Assembly (NCBI GenBank): GCA_003255025.1
Contig: QANY01005768.1
Coordinates: 62,001 to 126,000 of the forward strand
Source: Datisca glomerata
Lineage: Eukaryota > Streptophyta > Magnoliopsida > Cucurbitales > Datiscaceae
Length of the DNA: 64,000 bases
Direction: 5' to 3'
How positions within the stretch are numbered: the stretch's first letter is position 1; each line of letters starts with the position of its first letter. Of the stretch, positions 1 to 10,519 are shown one piece after another. The notes under the pieces are model-generated. The model was not told the DNA's origin and searched no databases. It saw only the letters and a program-made list of their open reading frames with translations. The translations under genes and the position numbers were made by a program.

Positions 1-1290
1 AAAATTTAGTCTGTTGAGGTTAAGTAGCAACTGGTGTATTCATCACATTTTGACTATTCTTCCAAGAGAATTTTGGGTGATTTCACCACCATTGGTTATA
101 AGTGTTGGAAAATGGTTTTATTTGGCTTGTTTTAATTCTCAACAAAATCAACATGTTCTGATTGAGAAAGAGAAAAATGATTACTCACTTGACATTTAAT
201 ACTAATATGAGATCCATTGCACAAATTATAAACTTCCCCTGAAGCAAGAATAGCAATAGAAATTATAGTGAAAGAGCTCAATTGCTTGGACAGTGTAGCT
301 AATTGAATAGTAACAGCGATAAGAGCATCGACTTCATGAACTCCATGAATATTTCTTGGTACATTACACTCAATTGGCCATTGATAGGCATTAGCATCCA
401 TTTCTTCAAGTAAAACATAAGCCTCCTCATGTGTTTTTCCCATTAACGCTCCTCCTCCTGCTACATTCACTAGTGTCCTCGTTGAATTTCCCAAACCATT
501 GTAGAAAGTTTGGACTTGTAGCCATCTAGAGAGTTCATGATGTGGCATCCTCTTAACATCTCTTTTAACCTCTCCCAATCTTCATAAAGAAATTTCATAT
601 CATATTGGACAAAAGTAGTGATCTCGTTCCTTATCTTGGCTGTTTTAGCTGGTGGAAAGAATTTAGCCAAAAATTTCTCAGAAAGTCCATTCCAAGTGGT
701 GATTGATCGAGGGGGTAAATAGTTTAACCAACTCTTAGACTTTTCTCAAAGTGAAAATGAGAATAATCTCAGCCTAATTGCATCAGTTGAGATATTGTTG
801 TGCTTGAATGTCTTACAAATTTAGAGGAAAGTGGTTATGTGAGCATTTGGATCATCATGAGGCATGCCACTGAACTGATTTTCTTGCACCATGTGAATGA
901 TAGCCGGCTTAATCTCAAACTTGTTTGGCATTAATAACATGGCGTTGAATGGCAGACGCAGCCTCATTGACCACTGGCATAGCATAATCTCGAATTGCCC
1001 GGTTATTTTGGTTGTTCACAATTTCAGAATTTTCCCTAACGTCCTCCATGGTTTCTTGAGGTTGCTTAGAAGCTTCTCTCCTCAATTATCTATTACGATG
1101 ACAACGCTCAATTTCCAAATTTAGAGAAGTCAAATTTTCACTTCCAAATTTTCTCATACACCTTAGAAAACGCATGAAAATTCAAAATAGTAAATAACCA
1201 TAAAATAAAAAAATTAAGACTCAAAGTAAAATTAAGGATATGTAACTCCATTATTAATAAATAAAATCAATCCCCGGCAACGGCGCCAAA
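1..1290 (-). mobile_element. Athila-like Ty3/gypsy internal region: gag and primer binding site
   Basis: The gag of an LTR retrotransposon is read right to left. From about 1090 down to 132 the minus frames give a retrotransposon gag core, including SRWLQVQTFYNGLG, GGALMGKTHEEAYVLLEEMD and NAYQWP, typical of Athila-type capsid proteins. Upstream segments (residues like AIRDYAMPV, then [19 protein letters not shown]) sit in different frames with stops, so gag is decayed. The 18 bases at 1271-1288 are, on the minus strand, an exact primer binding site for the 3' end of plant tRNA-Asp, the primer used by Athila elements. Protease, reverse transcriptase and the other LTR must lie left of the window. 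Athila assignment is from gag plus primer site; I see no pol. Confidence 0.85.
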
Positions 1291-1294
1291 AAGT

Positions 1295-2497
1295 TGTTAT
1301 GATTATTCTATAGTGCAAGTGTACACTATCATCGTCAAGTAATAAATTTTTATAAAAATAGAGTACGTCCACATGATTGATTGATATTAATAATTAAAAT
1401 TAACTAAGCCTTAGTTCTAATTGAGAATGACAAAAAGTTGAAATTTTTAATTAAACTAAAAATGATAAATATTTGATAAAGATAAATAATTTAAAATCGA
1501 ATATATAAAAGATCTAGGAATTTTGATATCACCAAATCAAACATGCTCAAATTTTAAAACTCAATCTCAATGTTTATCAAATTATTGACAGTGAATTTCT
1601 CTAAAGTAATTATCAATCTTTCTCAAGCATCGATAATCATAAATAAAAAATATTAATCCAACATCTCTGTCAAGATTAAATAAATTGAAACTCATTAAGC
1701 ACAAAAAAATATAATTACTACACTAGATCCATAATTATCTCTAACTTATTACATTCTAATGGTGTTATAAACAAAGATCAAATTTAATCATCACTTCTCA
1801 GTCTCAGAATTAATCTGAAACCATGCAATAGTTGACTAGACAATCACAAGCGTTAAGAACGGATTATAATAGTCAATAATACTGAATAAACATCGATTGA
1901 GTTGAAAATAAGAATTTATGAACAACATGGTTTGGCTACGTCATAACCCTAGATAGGAAATTTAAAACAAACAAGAATAGGAAAAAATCCTAATAATATT
2001 CATGAACATAGAGAAAAAGAGAAGAAAAAACTAGATTTGCTGATGAATTGAAGTTGAGATCCGTCTCCTAATTGGATCCGTCTTCGTTTCTTCTCCAAAA
2101 AACTTTCTCCTTTACCTCCCACGTCCAAAAATCCTCATAACGACCTAAAATATTCTCTTTATACACTTGGGTTCGATAAGTATAAAATAGGAGAGAAAAA
2201 CGTGAAAAATGTTATTGTGCCAGCGTCGCGGCGCTGGCTTACTGCCAAGCTACCCAGCGACTAGCGGTGGGGCGCTGGCAGCTACTTGCACCCAATGTCG
2301 CGACACTGGTCCTTCTACCTAGGTCCACCTTTTTCTTGTTTTCTTTGCATCGTTGACTTTGAAGTCTTTTAAAATCAACCTAAATGTACAAGAATATTTT
2401 ACCTATAAAAATAAAAATATATCAAACAATAACTCTAAAGAACTAACAAAATTAAAGTTAAGATTAACTAAAATATGAGTGTGAAACACACTTATCA
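1295..2497 (-). repeat. 5' LTR of the Athila-like element
   Basis: About 1203 bp. On the plus strand it begins TGTTATGATT six bases after the primer site and ends ACTTATCA, so read on the minus strand it starts TGATAAGTGTG and ends ATCATAACA (proper TG...CA ends). A minus-strand TATA-like GTATAAAG lies near 2157-2166. A GC-rich patch with repeated GTCGCG-type motifs lies at about 2216-2312 in otherwise AT-rich sequence. The right end abuts protease sequence of the next element, so this LTR marks an insertion into it. The partner LTR is outside the window, so end identity and target-site duplication cannot be checked. Confidence 0.75.
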
Positions 2498-4827
2498 GGC
2501 GACAATGCTAGTCATCTTTTGGGTCTCTTCTTCCAAACATAAGAGCTATGTTTCCTCTCCGCCTCTTACATCAGGCCACCTCGCTCATTTTCCTACGATT
2601 ACAATAAATCCATGGGTCTTTTTTCCGTAGGCCTTCCCATAAACTTTTTCTTTATGAATTCTAAAGCGGTCATTGAACAGATGCGAGCCACGACTTGGTT
2701 GTCTCTTATTGTTTTTACTCCTTCTGGTGATGGGTACTTCAACACTCGGTAGAAGGTTGAGTGTACAGCCTTCATTTTGTGAGCTAGATCCTTCGCAAGA
2801 TCGCATTGTATGAGAACGTCGTGCCCAGCACCATGAATTCAGTCATATGGTTAAAAGGTTCCACGTTCAATGGGAGAGTTAGAGTTCCTTCAGAGTAATT
2901 GATGGCTCCGTTGAAGCCAATCAGCGGCTGCAAGGTCCCTTGCAACTTCTAGTCTCTCATGGACATTTTCTCCACAGTCGCTCGATACAAGATGTTTACT
3001 GCGCTCCCATCATCCACCAAGACCCTCCTCAATAAGAAGTCACCAACTTGTATTGAAATGATGAGGGCGTCGTTGTGGTGTTCGTCGCGTTCTAGATCAG
3101 AGTCGTTGAACACTAGCGGTGAATCCCCATTGCCGCTTTAGGGCTTTTGCTGATGTCTTTCTAACATTGGCCGCTTGTGGTATATCTTCCTTTTCATTCT
3201 TGTCGCCCCCTCTTGTTCGGTTAATGCTATAACCGTGTCGACGATGCTGAGGGGCTGTTTCCCTTGTCCCACTTGTCTTCTTCTCAACTGTCTTTCTAAG
3301 TTTCACGTTTCTATTCATCCTTTTTCATAAATTGGCTAAGGTACCCTTCTTTGATCAGCTGCTCAATGTATTCCTTGAGCTGGAAACATTCCTGCATGTA
3401 ATGCCCGTTGCTATTGTGGTAAGAGCAATATTTATCTTTGTCCTTGTCACTCAGTTCCTTGGTGCGCGGGGCCGATCTTTTCTGCCAAGGTTTGTCTTTA
3501 ATCGTCTCCAATATTTGGTTGACCAGAATGGTCAATGGCGTGTCGACTTTGTCCCTCGGATGGACTCTGTCAAGATCCGCCTTTGGTACATATTCCTTTC
3601 TTATTGGACTTTCCTCTCATCTGCTCTTTCTATTTCGTCATGCTTCCTCCTTTCAGGTCTTACACTTCTTTCCCGCTTTCAGGATTCCTATTTTTTCTGT
3701 TCAACCATTCTCTGCATACTCTTCTTCTCATCCTTTAGGGTAGTGTAGGCATGTGCTTGTTCGAAAACGTTCACCATAGAAAGGGGATTCACCTTGAACA
3801 GATCCTCGAAAAAAGGTGATTCTAGATCTAGACCTCGTTGGAAGGCCAATCTGGTGAATCGATCATCGCAGTTCTCGACCTTGGCCATCTCGTCTAGGAA
3901 CCGATGAGTGCACTCCCGCAAGGACTCCCCTTCTTGGTAGAGATTGTCATCAGGTGTTCCGAGTCCTCCATGACTATACAATAAGTTGAGTATTGCTCTA
4001 TGAAAATGAAGGACATAATAGTGAAGCTCGTGATCGAGTGCATTGGCAAGGAGTGATACTACTTCAAAGTCGTCCCGTCTAGACTAATGGTGAATGTTCT
4101 GCACATCAACTTGTCATCATGTAGGTACAACGTCATGTGTTATCCGAATCATCGAAGATGGTCTACGGGATAAGTTTTTCCTTCGTAGCATTTGAATCTG
4201 GGAGCAACGGATTTTGGGTACGGTTGTCGCTAGGACTTCTCGGCTTAATGGCATCCAGATAAGGGATTCAAGGTCAATTTTTCTCGTACTCTAGAGATTC
4301 CTAACTTCCATAATCTTTTTTCCAATAGTTCTTCTACTGCTTCCTTTGACATGACTCAGGATTGTCGAGCTTCTCCTGTAGCCTCCTTCACGAGGTTCTA
4401 TGATTGGACTTTCTCTTCCCGTCGCATGTTTATACTATTCTCATGGTCTCCTCGTCTTCCATCTCAACGGTTGTCCTCAGAGTAGGCTTCATGCTCATTG
4501 TTATTTTCTCGTTCATCATCATTCACCCGTTGACTGACCTCTACTCGCGTTTTTTCAAGTTCCTGTTGTTGTGTGTTGATCTGATCTTACACATTCTGTC
4601 ATGCGCTACGCATTGCTTCAGCGTTCCTCCATTCCATCTCATGCATCCCATTCAGGATCGTCTGTAGCATTTCCATTGGTGGGGTTGGTTGATCTACATG
4701 GTCATCTCCATTTCTGGTTCCGTTGCCCTAATTTAGGGCTGCCTTGGATCTGGTTCTGGGCATGTTTATGGTTTTGTAGGGTGGGCCTCTTGAGCTTTTG
4801 TCTAAGCTCCAAATGAAAGCACCAAAA
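2498..4827 (-). mobile_element. Tat/Ogre-like Ty3/gypsy gag-protease remnant
   Basis: Minus-strand coding remnants in order: gag core (3981-3688, with SLRECTHRFLDEMAKVEN and FQRGLDLESPFFEDLF), the gag zinc knuckle CSYHNSNGHYMQEC followed by FQLKEYIEQLIKEGYL (about 3430-3340), then an aspartic protease (about 3090-2800) with the active-site-like run VLVDDGSAVNILY, later MTEFMVLGTTFSYNA. Knuckle and protease styles are those of the Tat/Ogre lineage. Frames shift between blocks, so the copy is dead. Downstream pol is missing because the Athila-like LTR interrupts it at 2497. A primer-site-like GGTGCTTTCATTTGGAGC (minus) lies at about 4806-4823 beside the LTR. Confidence 0.8.
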
Positions 4828-5718
4828 TGTAAAGGATTTTTGTTTTGCTAATCATGGATCAAAGGGAAAAATATTGATAAAGGTTGGTTTATATGAGTAT
4901 TAATGAGAGAGAGAGAGAGATTGTGTGTGTAAGATAAATGCTCTGAGTTGTATTTGCTTGAATTGTATCGAATGCCTTAGTTTCAATTTAATACACTGGC
5001 CTTATATAGGCTTACATAAAATAATAATAAAAAAGGAGGGGAATGATTATCATCCCCTATGGTCTCAGAGGTACTCATTATGCCTAGAGATCACACCCAT
5101 GGGGATGTTTCTGCTAGGTATATCCCTTTTTCCATTCCTTACTTATCATTTTCATCTGTCTCATTCAGCCACCAATCAGCTACAGTCACTTGGTGATTTC
5201 TTATGGTTTGAGTTAATCAGTCGTAGCCACTTGGTGGATGCCATCCTGTCTCGTCTCAGTCATTCAGCTACCTAATCAATCATACCACTTTACTATCATT
5301 CCGGATCCCTTTCATCCATTCCCAATCGTTTTCTGATCCTTCTATTCTCGTTCTTGCACAGTTCAATGAGCGTCTTGCCCGTTCAAGCTAGTTCTCCGAG
5401 TCTCAGTTTCCTTTTCTCGTTCCAGAGACGTGGGTCCTTCTTTAGTCTTTTCCCATTGGTCAGTCGGCTTTTCTCGTTCTGATGCTCATTCTCATTCTCG
5501 GTATGCTTCCGGCCGTTCTTCATTTGTTTACGTGGGTCTTTCGTCAGTCTTTTCCGTTGGTCAGTCATCTTTTCCTGTTATGGTGCTATTTCTCGTTCTC
5601 GGTATGCATCCGACCGTTCTTCATTTGTTTATGGGTGTCTCCCGACATTAGTCTTCTCTTCCGTTTCTACTTTTCTGCCGCTTTCCATGAACCATTTGGT
5701 TGGCCCTCCTTGTCCACA
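4828..5718 (-). repeat. 5' LTR of the Tat/Ogre-like element
   Basis: About 891 bp, plus strand starting TGTAAAGGATTT and ending CTTGTCCACA, inferred from the primer-site position and TG...CA ends. It contains a clear minus-strand TATA box (plus GGCCTTATATAGG, 4998-5010), a GA microsatellite at about 4906-4920, and CT-rich repeats at about 5330-5650. The outer boundary at 5718 is the least certain point because no second LTR is visible for comparison. Confidence 0.55.
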
Positions 5719-7459
5719 TAGCAGTAGGTATTTTTTACCTGTTCATATATATTGAAAAATTCTTCAACATATTCTAGCTTAAGATAGTCAAATATTTTAT
5801 TATGCCTAAGCATACTAAATATGTTGTGTACAACAACTTTGTTGCCACTTAAACTTTCTCCAGCACTGCTTTAATTTATTGAGATCTTATTTACATATAT
5901 TTCCTCTTCTGGAGATATACGTTCAGTAATTTTTACTAGGTTAGACATATGTTTTGTATGTTTTAGGAAATCTGGTCTCTTTAGGAGCACCAATCTCATT
6001 CATAATTTGTTTGTCATTTTTCTTCAATGAGATTTGATCTTTTGAGTCAATAGGTTTATCCTGCTTTATGCATGCTTTGTTCAGAGCAATTGATTTTGGG
6101 ACATCAATTCATGAAATAGTATTTACAACTGATAATGTGATACTACTTTGTATTTATAAATGCATCTGATAGTTGATTTGCAACATTTTACAAATTGAAC
6201 CTAATTCTAGTTCACAAAATTATTTGAACTTCTAATTCACATTTATATATGTATGTGGATCAAAATAAAATAAATGATGATGCATTTCATGTAATTTCGC
6301 GTGTCTTTTATAGTTTTAACTTCTCCTTCCTCAATGCTGGAACATTATCTGAACCAACATTACCAAAATAATTGCCTTGATTTTATAATCAGAAAGCCTT
6401 AAATGTTTAATTCAACATTCTAGCAAATAGAATGTAACTATTAGTATTATAATATTATAATAGAGCACAACTAGCGGATGAAACCACACAACACTCTCTG
6501 GATTAAGTCAAGAATAAATGCTGCAGAAATTTACGAGACATTAGACTCTTCCTGTTCCTTATAAATGTCCATGTAAATTTGTTATATTATTTGCATCATT
6601 GATAAATTTAATTAAATTATAGAACTTGCGGCTCATCCTAATATTTGATTGGATAAACTAGAATGTCAAGAATGAGATAGTCTAATATTCTTTTGATGTC
6701 ATGAGAAATAATATACATTGAGTTAATACAATATCATTTATAGTTCCAAACTACATCTATGAATCTCTCAAAATCTGAAAAAAATTTGTCCTCTTTTGGA
6801 CCTTTAATCATGTTTATAGTGTCCATAATTTTAGAGTTAAATTAAAAGATGCAGAGTTATACTTGCATATCAACCATCAAAAAATCCTACAAATGCAATA
6901 AACCCGTGCGATGCTTGTAAGGCATTAACTTTTATCTAGTTTGAATTAAAAGCTTAGTCATTTAATTTGCTACACCAAAAATAAAATTTCCAACAGTACT
7001 TAATGGAAAGTAGACGGAAATTACATGGATTAAACAAAATTTACCATAAAGTATATTTTATGCTAAGATATTACTCAAAAGGAAAGAAACAAACGTCAAT
7101 GTCCTGGCTTGTGCTTTTCGCCTAAAGTCAAATACCTTTATTGACTACTCATTCAGCCAACCCTGATGGTCGTCCCTATAAAAGTTTAGGTTTTACTGTA
7201 GTTCTCATTTATCTCACGCTATTATGAGAAGATAGTTATTTTAAATAATTCTTAAATTAAAATACAATTCTAGTTTATATATAATCTTAATTTATAATCA
7301 GTTGAATCAATTAAATTATAGTAGAGAATTAGAGTAAACATGATTTGCAATGCAATAATAATTTTGATAGTAAAATAAATTACTTTAACACCGTTATGCA
7401 ATCAGAGATAATAAATATGTATTATTTAGAATAATGTAACATAATTTTAAATTATATAA
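5719..7459. other. AT-rich spacer with decayed coding scraps
   Basis: No intact gene. On the minus strand between about 6110 and 5735 two overlapping frames read smoothly for roughly 45 and 65 codons: one has IDVPKSIALNKAC then QISLKKNDKQIMNEIGAPKE, the other KHTKHMSNLVKIT, SPEEEIYVNKI and after a stop GNKVVVHNIFSMLRHNKIFDY, ending at a possible splice donor (EQ|GTAAAA) about 25 bases outside the Tat-like LTR. I do not recognise the family. It is probably an old gene or transposase fragment. The rest (6400-7459) is AT-rich with nothing I can assign. Confidence 0.35.
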
Positions 7460-7972
7460 TAAATTTTATTAAATCAACTAAAAATAACTTTATTAAAGTT
7501 TAATCTAACATTATTAATTGAATTAAATGCTAATCAAATATTGTTAAAATTAAATTGTCATCCGTTATTTTATAAATTATCATGTATAATCAAATGTGAC
7601 AATCATATTTTACCACTAATTCAATTATCATCAATTCAATTACGATAAGCATTCTAAATTGTGTGAATCACAAGTCAATGGACCCCGAGACTAGGCTAGA
7701 AAATACGGTTAATGATGTTAGATAAATTTTATTAATTTAACTAAAACTAACTTTATGAAAGTTTAATCTAACATTATTAATTTAATTAAATGCTAATCAA
7801 ATATTTTTGAAATTAAATTGTCATCCGTTATTTTATAAATGATCATGCATAATCAAACGTGACAATCATATTTTACCACTAATTCAATTGTCATCAATTC
7901 AATTATGATAAGCATTCTAAATTGTGTGAATCCCAAGTCAATGGACCCCGAGACTAGGCTAGAAAATATGGG
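7460..7972. repeat. 263-bp tandem duplication
   Basis: Two head-to-tail copies of an AT-rich unit: about 7460-7722 and 7723-7972. Both hold the landmarks CATCCGTTATTTTATAAAT, GACAATCATATTTTACCACT and ATGGACCCCGAGACTAGGC at a constant offset of 262-263 bases, with scattered substitutions. No coding potential is seen. Confidence 0.9.
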
Positions 7973-8261
7973 TTAGAATCCCATTATGTATACGACATTG
8001 CGGAACCTAAAGCCTTCTCAGACACTGAGTCCATAGATGACCACAAATTCAAAGAAGGTCGTATTCCTCGAAGGTTCAGATACTGCCATCGTATTGCATG
8101 ACTAACAAAGCAACAGATACGCATTAATGTGTTTTATCCTCTCCGTGTCGGGAAACTTTACGATGCCGAGAATAATTTTCTGGCATTGATACTGGGCCAT
8201 TGTGACTCTTAGATTTCTTTTGAAGTAATCTGGTCCACATAAAGCCCAGCAGATAACACGT

Positions 8262-8915
8262 TTTTTATTAATCAAATACGTACTGAGATTCACCAAATAT
8301 GTACTGAGATTCATCAAATACGTACTGAAATTCATCAAATACGTACAAATTAATAATTTTTAGAAGGGTTCATCAAATACCTATTGGGGTTCAATAAATA
8401 CATAGTGGGGTTCACCAATTACGTAGTGGGGTTCACCAAATACATACAAAATAATAATTCTTGGAGGAGTTCATCAAATATATACTGAGATTCACCAATT
8501 ACGTACAAATTAATAATTTTTAGAGGGATTCACTAAATACGTAGTGGGGTTCACCACTTACGTAGTGTGGTTCACCAAATATGTATAAAATAATAATTCT
8601 TGGAGGGGTTCACCGAATACATACTAATGTTCACCAATTACGTACAAATTAATCATTCTTGGAGGGGTTCACCAAACAAGTTCACAATAATAATTATTGG
8701 AGGGGTTCGCCAAATACGTACTGGAGTTCACCAATTACATAGTGTGGTTCACCAATTACATACAAATTAATAATTCTTGAAGGAGTTTACCAAATACGTA
8801 CTAGAGTTCACCAATTATGTACTGGGGTTCACCAAATACGTATAAAATAATAATTCTTGGAGGGGTTCATCAAATACGTACTGGGGTTCACCAATTATGT
8901 AGTGTACAAAATATC
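8262..8915. repeat. Layered minisatellite built on a TTCACCAAATACGTAC monomer
   Basis: Dozens of degenerate ~20-bp monomers of the form TTCACCAAATACGTACTGGG, many with the palindrome TACGTA, interrupted at 35-100 base spacing by a second ~20-bp module (AATAATTCTTGGAGGGG). Mixing the two modules gives an irregular higher-order repeat. From 8915 to about 9070 a different repeat based on TGTACAAAATA continues. An apparent minus-strand reading frame at 8102-8338 with STYL repeats is only this array translated. Confidence 0.9.
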
Positions 8916-9146
8916 ATTGTACAAGATAACTTACAAACCTCTTTTATTTATAGTTGTACAAAATATGTTTATCATCCGTGTACAAAATAAAATATAAAAT
9001 TTGTTTATAATCCTTGTACATGATAGCTTACAAAAATCTATTTATCCTCACTACACAATAATCATATACAAAAGATGACACAATAATGTCTATTTGGAGG
9101 GATGCTCGGCCAAGACAGGCCTATGATCCTAATTCTATCCCAAACT

Positions 9147-9337
9147 CACCCATTTGTCATTTTTGAGAAATTCGATGAGCTAGAGGTTATTGAAGAAGAC
9201 AATAACGACAGGCCAATAAGTTTCGAAGCATACAAAGATATCCCTCTTGAATCTGCTTCGAAAGTTATTGCACTGTCGTTATTGTCTTCTTCAATAACCT
9301 CTAACTCACCGAATTTCTCATAAATGGAAAATGGGCG
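9147..9337. repeat. Long inverted repeat (hairpin), 84-bp arms
   Basis: Left arm 9147-9230 and right arm 9254-9337 are reverse complements at 75 of 84 positions, with a 31-base perfectly paired core at about 9181-9211 and a 23-base loop. A transcript from either strand would fold into a long hairpin. Both strands read open, giving nearly the same peptide (LEVIEEDNND appears on each), because the arms mirror one another. It could be a young microRNA or siRNA-type hairpin locus, a foldback element, or a chance inverted duplication. No long flanking terminal repeats are seen. Confidence 0.85.
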
Positions 9338-9612
9338 AGCGTTTGAAAAAGAACATAAAAAAATAGGACACAATAATGTAATACAATATTATATAACCCT
9401 TCATTTTTTTTCCTCTTCCCAAGCCTTTACTTTAAAGTAGGACTCGTCTTCAGTGGTAGCCGGGTCTCCGAGACAGATGAGTTCCTTTTATAAAATTGAT
9501 CAACACTATCATGTAACATCATATGAGATGTTCCAAGGATGGTTGACGATCTTCAACAAAATATTACACCAAATATCGTGCGATATACTCTTGTCAAAAT
9601 ATTCTTAATATT
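9338..9612. other. Short spacer, nothing recognised
   Basis: No reading frame of note, no RNA gene and no repeat that I can relate to the flanking hairpin or tandem array. Confidence 0.5.
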
Positions 9613-10135
9613 CAACAAACTATCATATACCTCAACGAATTCAACAACGACAACCATAAATGAGTAAATCCAGAACAATCAGAAAATTTTCAATTACATA
9701 ACTAAAAGAACTCTAACCCCAATCCAAAAAAAAAATGAAAACACAGCTGTAAGGTTTGAACGTTTATCAAACTATCGTACACCTTAACAATTCAATAATA
9801 ACAAACACAAATGAGAAAATCCACAATAATCAGAAAAATCTCAATTACATAACTAAAAGTACCCAACTAAAACAAAATAGAAAACGGGATGCTCTAAGGT
9901 TTGAATATACACCAAAACCATCATACACCTCAATAAATTCAATACTGACTGCCACAAATGATACGGTCCAGAACAATCAGAAAAAATCACAATTACATAA
10001 CTAAAGGAACCCTAACAAATAACCAGGTATGACAACCACCTATGAGCAAATATAAAACAATTAGAAAATTTCCAATTATAGAACTAAAAGAACCTGAAAA
10101 CTATAGCAAACAAAAAATAAAGCTCTCAAGTTTAA
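9613..10135. repeat. Degenerate ~147-bp tandem repeat, about four copies
   Basis: Copies start near 9613, 9764, 9911 and 10030. Each has the landmarks ACAATCAGAAAA, CAATTACATAACTAAAAG and a CCTCAA/CATACACCT block. Copies become shorter and more divergent toward the right. The 82-codon plus frame at 9756-10004 is the repeat in translation, not a gene. Confidence 0.75.
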
Positions 10136-10512
10136 CAATAAAGCTCTCAATGGCATGAATTTCATTTTCCTTCAAATAATTGAGTTTCGCTTCCTTCATC
10201 ATACTTTTCCACTTTAAAGCTAAATCTTTTCGTGTCTGCATATCAAAAACTCACTTAAATTACAATCAAAATTTATAAATTTCATGTTATAATGTAATGT
10301 TTGTTTAAACATACTTACTTCATAACCACTAATCTTTTCACCTGTCGCCCTCATTTTAGCACATTCTTTCGTACTGTTTTAGTTTTAAACAACCACATTA
10401 GCATTGCAACGATTTATATGATAATATGTAACATTAAATTGATGATCTCATTAATTACTTGCAGGTATACAAAGAAACCCTTTTGTGCCTTCTTCACATT
10501 GACATTTGTGTT
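10095..10512 (-). pseudogene. Three exon-like segments, possibly HMG-box related, not joinable
   Basis: On the minus strand, 10512 downward reads MANTNVNVKKAQKGFFVYLQ after an acceptor-like TTTCAG and stops at a donor-like GTAATT. About 10369-10315 reads TKECAKMRATGEKISGYE and ends at a good donor GTAAGT. About 10239 to 10100 begins after TATGCAG and reads TRKDLALKWKSMMKEAKLNY, then KENEIHAIESF and a stop. The order FFVYL ... ALKWKSMMKEAKLNYL recalls an HMG box (helix I aromatic residues, then KWK...EK..Y). However, segments 1 and 2 do not join in phase: the visible splice gives a stop within five codons. So this is a pseudogene, an incomplete model or chance. The HMG idea is weak. Confidence 0.25.
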
Positions 10513-10519
10513 AGCCATC

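Noticed and set aside
3332..3748. 138-codon plus-strand frame
   Set aside because: It is the complement of the Tat-like gag coding sequence.
8102..8338. Small protein with STYL repeats
   Set aside because: The repeats are the minisatellite in translation; no start context or homology.
8262..8915. CRISPR-like array
   Set aside because: Monomers are directly adjacent and degenerate with no unique spacers, in a plant nuclear genome.
9102..9373. Two overlapping reading frames on opposite strands with nearly the same peptide
   Set aside because: They are mirror images caused by the inverted repeat, not two genes.
9756..10004. 82-codon plus-strand gene
   Set aside because: It spans two units of a tandem repeat and has repeat-driven composition.
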